Source: Corynebacterium gerontici (GTDB lineage: Bacteria; Actinomycetota; Actinomycetes; Mycobacteriales; Mycobacteriaceae). Taken from it: 64,000 nucleotides of DNA. The notes beneath the pieces were generated by a model. It was not told where the DNA came from. It did not search any database and saw only the letters and a list, made by a program, of their open reading frames with translations. The translations under genes and the position numbers were made by a program. Below are positions 58,588 to 64,000 of the stretch, in pieces (within the stretch, counting starts at the first letter, position 1; each line of letters opens with the position of its first letter). Where the stretch lies: assembly GCF_003813985.1 (NCBI RefSeq), contig NZ_CP033897.1:124001-188000 (forward strand), read 5' to 3'.

Positions 58588-59087
58588 AACGCCTCGTTAT
58601 TTCCCTAGCCTGCGCACTTGCTTTGGTGGGGTGTGCTGAGTCACCAGAACCACAGCCCTCTTCAACGCCCTCGAGCACTGAGGTGGCCGCGTGTGCGAAA
58701 GAGCGTAATCCCTTATGGGGTGTGCGGCCGCTGCCGTTGCGTTCCAACCCCTCAATCACCTATGACTTCACCGTCCAAAGTGACCACTTCGATGCGTGTG
58801 AACCGTTGAGCTGGGCTGTTTTGTCTGGCGTTGCCGGACCAACCTTTGGCAAGGCCGTGGTGTTCTTTCACTATGGCAAGGTGATGACGAAGCCTGATCC
58901 GCTGCTCCTGGAATCGCTCGACGGCGTTGAGCGCATTGACGAATCCACCGTGGTGATCCACTATCGCGGAGAGGAATCTGCCACTTTTACGCTCGATGGT
59001 GATGTGTTAGCTCTTCAAAACAATTCATTGGATCAAGGGGCGATTTTCTCTGCGCCCCGTTTGTCGTTGGAGCAGCTCAAGAACTAA
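58584..59087 (+). CDS. LppP/LprE-type lipoprotein
   Basis: A 167-residue lipoprotein with signal MKRLVISLACALALVGCAES, lipobox LVGC. The mature part contains DACEPLSWAVLSG and VVFFHYGKVM, which resemble the LppP/LprE family of mycobacterial and corynebacterial envelope lipoproteins. It overlaps the preceding gene by four bases, so both are made together. Function unknown. Confidence 0.8.
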   Translation: MKRLVISLACALALVGCAESPEPQPSSTPSSTEVAACAKERNPLWGVRPLPLRSNPSITYDFTVQSDHFDACEPLSWAVLSGVAGPTFGKAVVFFHYGKVMTKPDPLLLESLDGVERIDESTVVIHYRGEESATFTLDGDVLALQNNSLDQGAIFSAPRLSLEQLKN

Positions 59088-59221
59088 AAATTGCTAATTT
59101 CCGAAATGTTACATCCGGTATCAAAATAGCCCCACATGGGGGTGGGTGCCTTGCTGTCGGTGGGTTGAAATTAACAGGGTGATTACTCTTGTTAAGCATC
59201 GACAGGAAAGGCAGGTTCATC

Positions 59222-60370
59222 ATGAACAAGCGCATCGGTGCACTTTTGGCAGCAGGCATTGCGATTTCGACGATCGCCGCCACCACGCCCGCAATGGCGG
59301 AACCAAATCCCGCAGGCTACGTCCGAGAATTTAACACCTACCCAGGGCTCGTGAGCGGCATGGTTGCTCCACAGGCTCAAGTCAGTGACGGCCACTTCGC
59401 CTCCGTAGACGGCACGCAGATCTACTTCAAAAAGAACATCGTCCCCGGAGCCAAGGCCACCGTCGCGCTCATCCACGGCCTGGCCGAAAATCAAGAGCGC
59501 TACGACTACATCACCTATCGGCTCAATATGGCCGGCTACAACGTCTACCGCCTGGACCACCGTGGCCACGGTCGCTCGGCCGAGCCCTACAACAATGTGC
59601 GCAAGAACCTCATTAACAACTTCGCGCTCGTTGACTCGGACATGAAGCACCTCGTCGACATGGCCCGTGCCGAGCAACCGGGCAAATTGTTCATGATGGG
59701 GCACTCCATGGGCGCAATGGCAGCTCAGTATTACGCCGTTAATCACCCCGGCGATATCGACGGCCTGGTCACCAACGGTGGCGGTGTTCCAGCCAACCTC
59801 TACGGCGCCAATGAGCTGCAGCCCGAATACATCCACGCCGATGGTCAGTCTGCAACCAGCCTGCTGGACCCCTTCACTCAAAAAGACGCCCGCCCGCTGG
59901 AGCCCTTCGATTCATTCCTTGGCGTTAATCTCAACGGGGCGTTGCAATCGGCTGGAGTGGACGTCGAAAAGCTCCCCGGTGTGGCACCGCATGAATCGCC
60001 CGCAGCATTGCAACAAATGGAAATTCCCAATGCCTTCAAAATCGGCGTAGTCAGCGACCCCGATGTACGCGAGGATCTCGCCAATAACCCCTTGAACTCC
60101 AAGGTGGTGAACATGTCCACCGGCTTGCAGATCCTTGAGGCACTGCTCTACACCGGGCAACACGCCAAGGACTATCAGGGGCCCACACTGATTATGCACG
60201 GGGATACGGACGGACTGGTGCCGTATCCGCTGGATATCAACTGGTACAACGCAGTTGGTAGCGCCGATAAGCACATGATCCTGTGGAAAGACATGATGCA
60301 CGAAACCATGAACGAACCCGCGCGCGATCAAGTCATCGATCGTGTGGTGAACTGGCTCGATAGTCACTAG
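59222..60370 (+). CDS. Secreted alpha/beta hydrolase (lipase-like)
   Basis: A 382-residue protein with a signal peptide (MNKRIGALLAAGIAIST, cleavage after PAMA). The hydrolase_4/monoacylglycerol-lipase fold shows ALIHGLAENQERYDYI, YRLDHRGHGRSAEP, the nucleophile serine in MMGHSMGAMAAQ, an acidic residue in MHGDTDGLVP and a histidine in KDMMHETMNE. It probably cleaves an envelope or environmental lipid ester outside the cell. GGAAAGG lies upstream of the ATG; an earlier in-frame codon at 59189 lacks a site. Confidence 0.88.
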   Translation: MNKRIGALLAAGIAISTIAATTPAMAEPNPAGYVREFNTYPGLVSGMVAPQAQVSDGHFASVDGTQIYFKKNIVPGAKATVALIHGLAENQERYDYITYRLNMAGYNVYRLDHRGHGRSAEPYNNVRKNLINNFALVDSDMKHLVDMARAEQPGKLFMMGHSMGAMAAQYYAVNHPGDIDGLVTNGGGVPANLYGANELQPEYIHADGQSATSLLDPFTQKDARPLEPFDSFLGVNLNGALQSAGVDVEKLPGVAPHESPAALQQMEIPNAFKIGVVSDPDVREDLANNPLNSKVVNMSTGLQILEALLYTGQHAKDYQGPTLIMHGDTDGLVPYPLDINWYNAVGSADKHMILWKDMMHETMNEPARDQVIDRVVNWLDSH

Positions 60371-60469
60371 CGCTAGCTCTTTGACCTTCCCGGAGGCGTC
60401 ACCCCCAGATAGCTCGCATGAGCGGGTAACCTGGATGGGAAAGTTTTCGCCCAAAGGGAAGGTCATTTT

Positions 60470-62389
60470 ATGGACGCGCAACTGCAGCGATTCCTGCTGC
60501 CGAAGGCCGGCGAGCCGCACGACGTTCGCATGCTGTATCTCATCGAATCGCAGCACAATCAGCAACGTTCTCGCTGGACCGAGCGCAATAGCATCACCAT
60601 CCCTGCCGGCAATGAGGTAAGTTTCCAAACCTACTTCAACGCCTTCCCTGCAAGCTATTGGCGGCGCTGGTCGCAACTCGACTCAGTGATTCTCAAGGTC
60701 GACGTGCAGGGCGCCGCGCGTGTAGACGTCTTCCGCTCCAAGATCGATGCCTCCCGCCTCGCCGTCGTGGGCGATGTGGTCAGCGATGACTCGCTGGAGT
60801 TCGAACTCTCACTTAAACAATTCGAAGATGGCGGCTGGCTCTGGTTCGAAGTCACCGCCGATAGTGATGCCACCATCACCGCAGGCTGGTACGCGCCACA
60901 CGCGCCAAAGCCGCAAATCATGCCCGATGGCAGCGAAGTGGGCCCCTTCGAGGCGAAGGCCACCATCGGCATCCCAACCTTTAACCGCCCCGCCGACGCG
61001 GTAGCTGCACTCGAAGCATTGGCGAGCGATCCTGAAGTGGATGCCGTGATCGAGGCGATCATCATGCCCGACCAGGGCAATCAGCACCCCGCCGACGAAC
61101 CTGGGTACGAGGCGGTGACCAAGCACTTCGGTGATCGCTTTTATGAATTCCGCCAAGGTAACCTCGGCGGCTCCGGCGGCTATTCGCGCATCATGTACGA
61201 AGCGCTGGGGGACAAGACTCCCAATTCCCCCTACATCCTCTACATGGACGACGACATTCAGATCGAGCCCGACTCCATCCTGCGCGCACTGCAGGCAGCT
61301 CGCTACGCCAAGTCCCCGATGCTCATCGGCGGCCAGATGCTCAACCTTCAAGAGCGCAGCCACCTGCACACCATGGGGGAAGTGATCGACGGTCACTCCT
61401 TCATGTGGACTGCGGCCGCGCACACCCACTACGACCACGACTTCGCCGAGTTTCCGCTGAAAAACCGCTGGCCACAGAACCCCGACTTCGATGTGCGAGA
61501 CATGCACCGTCGCATCGACGTGGACTACAACGGTTGGTGGATGTGCACCATCCCGCGCGTAGTTGCAGAGCAGATCGGCCAACCGCTGCCGCTGTTTATC
61601 AAGTGGGATGACGGCGAATACGGCCTGCGCGCAGGCAAGGCAGGATTCCCAACCGCATCCTGGCCTGGCATCGCGATCTGGCACATGGCGTGGTCCGATA
61701 AGGACGACGCGATTGACTGGCAGGCGTATTTCCACCTTCGCAATCGCCTCATCGTTGCCGCTCTCCAGCACGACGGCGATACCAAGGGGCTCGTGCGCTC
61801 CATGCAAAAGGCCACCGCAAAGCATCTCGTGTGCATGGAATATTCCACCGTTGCCATCCAAAACGAGGCAATGAAGGACTTCCTGGCAGGCCCCGATCAC
61901 CTCTTCGACATTCTGGAGACCTCGCTGCCGCGCATCAATGCGATGCGAAAGCAGTTCAGTGATGCGCAGGTGCTGGCGTCGGCAAGCGAATTGCCCAAGC
62001 CCTCCGGCGCGCCGGGCGTGCCCACCACCTGGACCATCAACGGCCCGCTAGCAGGGGCAAAGAAGGTAGTGTGGCTGGCCAAGAGCCTCAAGCACACGGT
62101 AACCAAGGAAAATCGAGAGCACCACGAAGTGCCGCAGGCAAACCTCGCGCCCATCAACGCTCGTTGGTTCTCGCTGGGTCAAATGGATTCCGCCACTGTC
62201 ACCACCGCCGATGGTTCGGGCGTAGTGTTCCGCAAGCGTGACCGCGACTTGGCCAAGGAGCTCCTCAAGGAATCCCTGAAGCTGCAAAAGCAAGTGGCGG
62301 AGGAATTCGATCGTCTGCGCGGCGAATATCGCGCGGCGCACCCCCGACTCACCAGCCGCGCGGCTTGGAGCGAGGTGTTTGATGCCTAA
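60470..62389 (+). CDS. glfT2: Galactofuranosyltransferase GlfT2
   Basis: A 639-residue processive galactofuranosyltransferase that polymerises the galactan of arabinogalactan at the inner face of the membrane. The N-terminal beta-barrel part is followed by a GT-A domain: IGIPTFNRPADAVAAL, the metal motif YILYMDDDIQIEPDS, the catalytic WDDGEYGLRAG and a histidine in GIAIWHMAW. The C-terminal helical region completes the protein at the usual length. Uses UDP-Galf made by Glf. Start ATG follows AAAGGGAAGG. Overlaps the PAP2 gene by eight bases. Confidence 0.96.
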   Translation: MDAQLQRFLLPKAGEPHDVRMLYLIESQHNQQRSRWTERNSITIPAGNEVSFQTYFNAFPASYWRRWSQLDSVILKVDVQGAARVDVFRSKIDASRLAVVGDVVSDDSLEFELSLKQFEDGGWLWFEVTADSDATITAGWYAPHAPKPQIMPDGSEVGPFEAKATIGIPTFNRPADAVAALEALASDPEVDAVIEAIIMPDQGNQHPADEPGYEAVTKHFGDRFYEFRQGNLGGSGGYSRIMYEALGDKTPNSPYILYMDDDIQIEPDSILRALQAARYAKSPMLIGGQMLNLQERSHLHTMGEVIDGHSFMWTAAAHTHYDHDFAEFPLKNRWPQNPDFDVRDMHRRIDVDYNGWWMCTIPRVVAEQIGQPLPLFIKWDDGEYGLRAGKAGFPTASWPGIAIWHMAWSDKDDAIDWQAYFHLRNRLIVAALQHDGDTKGLVRSMQKATAKHLVCMEYSTVAIQNEAMKDFLAGPDHLFDILETSLPRINAMRKQFSDAQVLASASELPKPSGAPGVPTTWTINGPLAGAKKVVWLAKSLKHTVTKENREHHEVPQANLAPINARWFSLGQMDSATVTTADGSGVVFRKRDRDLAKELLKESLKLQKQVAEEFDRLRGEYRAAHPRLTSRAAWSEVFDA

Positions 62390-62885
62390 GGCATCGATCC
62401 GAAGCGAAGCAGACGTTCTAGTAGCCATCCAAGATGCTGTTGGGGACCGCCCAGCGGTATTCAAGGGCGCGCGAGCTTTGAGCCACTTTGGTGAGCACGC
62501 CCTGGGCTGGCTCGCATTGAGCGCCGGTGGTGCAGCAATTGACCGTTCGCGGAGGCAAGCGTGGGTTCGTCTGGGAGCCTCGGCTTTTCTCAGCCACGCG
62601 GCCTCGGTGGTGATCAAGCGCATTGTTCGCAGAAAACGGCCACATGACCCTCGCATCAAGATCGGCGTCGGTACTCCTTCAAAGTTGAGCTTCCCCAGCT
62701 CGCACGCGACCTCGACAAGTGCTGCGCTGGTGAGCCTGGCGTACCTGAGCGGGAGTAGTTTGCCGCTTGTGGGTGTGCCGATCATGATGTTCTCGCGTAT
62801 GGTTCTCGGAGTTCATTACCCCACCGATGTGGCCGCCGGCGCCGCGATCGGCACCACCACTGCCATGATGATGAAGGGACACTAG
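62382..62885 (+). CDS. PAP2 phosphatase, probable decaprenyl-phosphoribose-phosphate phosphatase
   Basis: A 167-residue PAP2 membrane protein with VVIKRIVRRKRPHDPR, LSFPSSHATSTSAALV and SRMVLGVHYPTDVAAGAAIG. Its place between glfT2 and ubiA corresponds to Rv3807c in Mycobacterium, proposed to remove the 5-phosphate from decaprenyl-phosphoryl-5-phosphoribose on the way to the arabinose donor. The ATG at 62382 lies inside the glfT2 end; its stop abuts the ubiA GTG. Confidence 0.9.
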   Translation: MPKASIRSEADVLVAIQDAVGDRPAVFKGARALSHFGEHALGWLALSAGGAAIDRSRRQAWVRLGASAFLSHAASVVIKRIVRRKRPHDPRIKIGVGTPSKLSFPSSHATSTSAALVSLAYLSGSSLPLVGVPIMMFSRMVLGVHYPTDVAAGAAIGTTTAMMMKGH

Positions 62886-63860
62886 GTGAGCGACGAAGCT
62901 TTACTGGAATCTGAGCCCCATACCGAAGGGCTCAGCAAAACCAAGGCACCCAAGCCGCCCAAGAATATCGTCGATGCTGTGATCAAGGGCTTGCGCCCCA
63001 AACAGTGGGTAAAAAACGTCCTGGTGCTGGCCGCGCCAATGGCCGCCGGCGCAGAAACGTTGTTCCACACCTCTACGCTTCTCGACGTCGCGCTCGCATT
63101 CCTCGTGTTCTGCATGGCTGCTTCCTCGATCTACTTGGTCAACGATGCCCGCGATGTTGAAGCGGACCGGGAGCACCCGACGAAGCGCTTTAGACCAATC
63201 GCCTCCGGCATGTTGCCAATTGGGTTGGCTTACGGCATGGCGGTGGCGCTCATCGTTGGCGCCGTTGCGTTAAGCTTCCTGGCCACCTCCGGCAAGGGGC
63301 TCGCCATCGTGGTGGCTGTATATATTGTGCTGCAGTTGGGCTATTGCTTTGGGTGGAAGCACATGCCGGTGATCGATATTGCGCTGGTGTCCTCCGGTTT
63401 CATGCTCCGCGCGATGGCCGGTGGTGTGGCTGCTGGCATTAATCTTTCGCAGTGGTTCTTGCTGGTGGCGGCGTTCGGTTCACTCTTTATGGCCTCTGGC
63501 AAGCGTTATGCAGAAATCCTGTTGGCTCAGCGCAGTGGCGCGAAGATCCGCAAGGCCCTGGAGGGCTATACCGCAACTTACCTGCGCTTTGTGTGGACGC
63601 TTTCGGCAACCGCCGTGGTGATTTCCTACGCGCTGTGGGGCTTCCAAATGGCTTCCGCCGTGGATGGGGCTGCCAAGGTCTGGTATCAGGTATCGATGGT
63701 GCCGGTGACCGTGGCCATCCTGCGTTATGCCGCCGACGTTGACCGTGGTGAGGGCGGCGCCCCAGACGAAATCGCGTTGAAGGATCGTCCACTGCAAGTG
63801 TTGGCGTTCTTGTGGATCCTCTGCATCGCCATCGCCGTGTATATCGTTCCTGCATTGTAG
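62886..63860 (+). CDS. ubiA: Decaprenyl-phosphate phosphoribosyltransferase
   Basis: A 324-residue UbiA-superfamily prenyl transferase with about nine membrane helices. The acidic motif NDARDVEADREHPTKRFRPI binds the metal and phosphoribosyl diphosphate, and LRPKQWVKNVLVLAAP is typical of the DPPR synthase branch (Rv3806c type). It transfers phosphoribose from PRPP to decaprenyl phosphate, the first step toward decaprenyl-phosphoryl-arabinose. Translation starts with GTG right after the PAP2 stop. Confidence 0.94.
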   Translation: MSDEALLESEPHTEGLSKTKAPKPPKNIVDAVIKGLRPKQWVKNVLVLAAPMAAGAETLFHTSTLLDVALAFLVFCMAASSIYLVNDARDVEADREHPTKRFRPIASGMLPIGLAYGMAVALIVGAVALSFLATSGKGLAIVVAVYIVLQLGYCFGWKHMPVIDIALVSSGFMLRAMAGGVAAGINLSQWFLLVAAFGSLFMASGKRYAEILLAQRSGAKIRKALEGYTATYLRFVWTLSATAVVISYALWGFQMASAVDGAAKVWYQVSMVPVTVAILRYAADVDRGEGGAPDEIALKDRPLQVLAFLWILCIAIAVYIVPAL

Positions 63861-63964
63861 TTTTGAATCTCAATGCATTAGGGTAGGCCTGGAAAGATCA
63901 CGGAAGTGTAACGCCTAGGTTCGGGACCGCGATAGGTCTCTCGCTAGAGTAATTAAGGAGAACT

Positions 63965-64000
63965 ATGACGTTCGTGTCTCGCCTGAAGGCGCTCGCTAAG
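63965..64000 (+). CDS. Start of an unidentified gene (truncated by window end)
   Basis: TTAAGGAGAACT is an excellent ribosome site before an ATG reading MTFVSRLKALAK to the window edge. Its basic start would suit a signal peptide. In related genomes the position after ubiA is occupied by the arabinosyltransferase aftB or by a mycolyltransferase; twelve codons are too few to choose. Confidence 0.6.
   Translation, partial: MTFVSRLKALAK

Noticed and set aside
59126..59150. CCCCACATGGGG as a terminator after the LppP/LprE gene
   Set aside because: Two-base loop and no T-run; cannot act as a normal terminator.

Overview
The window reads as a chromosomal segment of a Corynebacterium species. The evidence is an rRNA operon of actinobacterial type with no tRNA in its 16S-23S spacer, many apparently leaderless starts, and a mycolic-acid-bacterium cell-wall cluster (glf, glfT2, a PAP2 phosphatase, ubiA) beside a PGRP amidase, plsC, serS, pheA and an LCP protein, an order I recall from Corynebacterium and Mycobacterium. 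The species cannot be named from this sequence alone.

Layout. 1-2.85 kb: end of a thioredoxin-like gene, a PspA-like coiled-coil protein, a NYN-domain protein and a small YtrA-type GntR regulator with a palindromic operator. 2.85-8.82 kb: complete rrn operon (16S, 23S, 5S) ending in a strong terminator. 8.83-22.8 kb: housekeeping, stress and envelope genes: RluA-type pseudouridine synthase, two-domain universal stress protein, GlsB/YeaQ-type membrane protein, TetR regulator, class E sortase with a tiny membrane protein, DUF2020 lipoprotein, a NarL-type two-component system, a RecB-like nuclease, a large membrane-anchored copper nitrite reductase fusion, an MFS transporter, sodA and msrA.

22.8-33.06 kb: a complete CRISPR-Cas island of type I-G (formerly I-U): csb1 (cas7), csb2 (cas5-cas6-like), cas3 with a C-terminal HD domain, csb3 (candidate large subunit), a cas4-cas1 fusion and cas2, in one tightly overlapping operon followed by an array of 17 repeats and 16 spacers. 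The island is flanked by a 151-bp direct duplication of the 3' end of msrA (22660-22810 and 33063-33213, three mismatches). It therefore looks like an insertion that split msrA from its convergent PAP2-family neighbour while supplying a replacement msrA 3' end. This is the most interesting feature of the window.

33.2-46.3 kb: PAP2 proteins, L-lactate dehydrogenase, GtrA, a glycerophosphodiester phosphodiesterase, a choline-to-glycine-betaine module (betB, betT, betA), a DUF5926 protein, a sodium:alanine symporter and an LCP ligase. 46.3-64 kb: CPBP protein, amidase, pheA, phosphoglycerate-mutase-like protein, zincin, septum-formation protein, serS, plsC, HAD phosphatase, PGRP amidase, then the galactan/arabinan precursor cluster glf, LssY_C protein, lipoprotein, secreted alpha/beta hydrolase, glfT2, PAP2 phosphatase, ubiA and the first codons of one more gene. 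All calls come from reading motifs, start sites and gene order; no database search was run.
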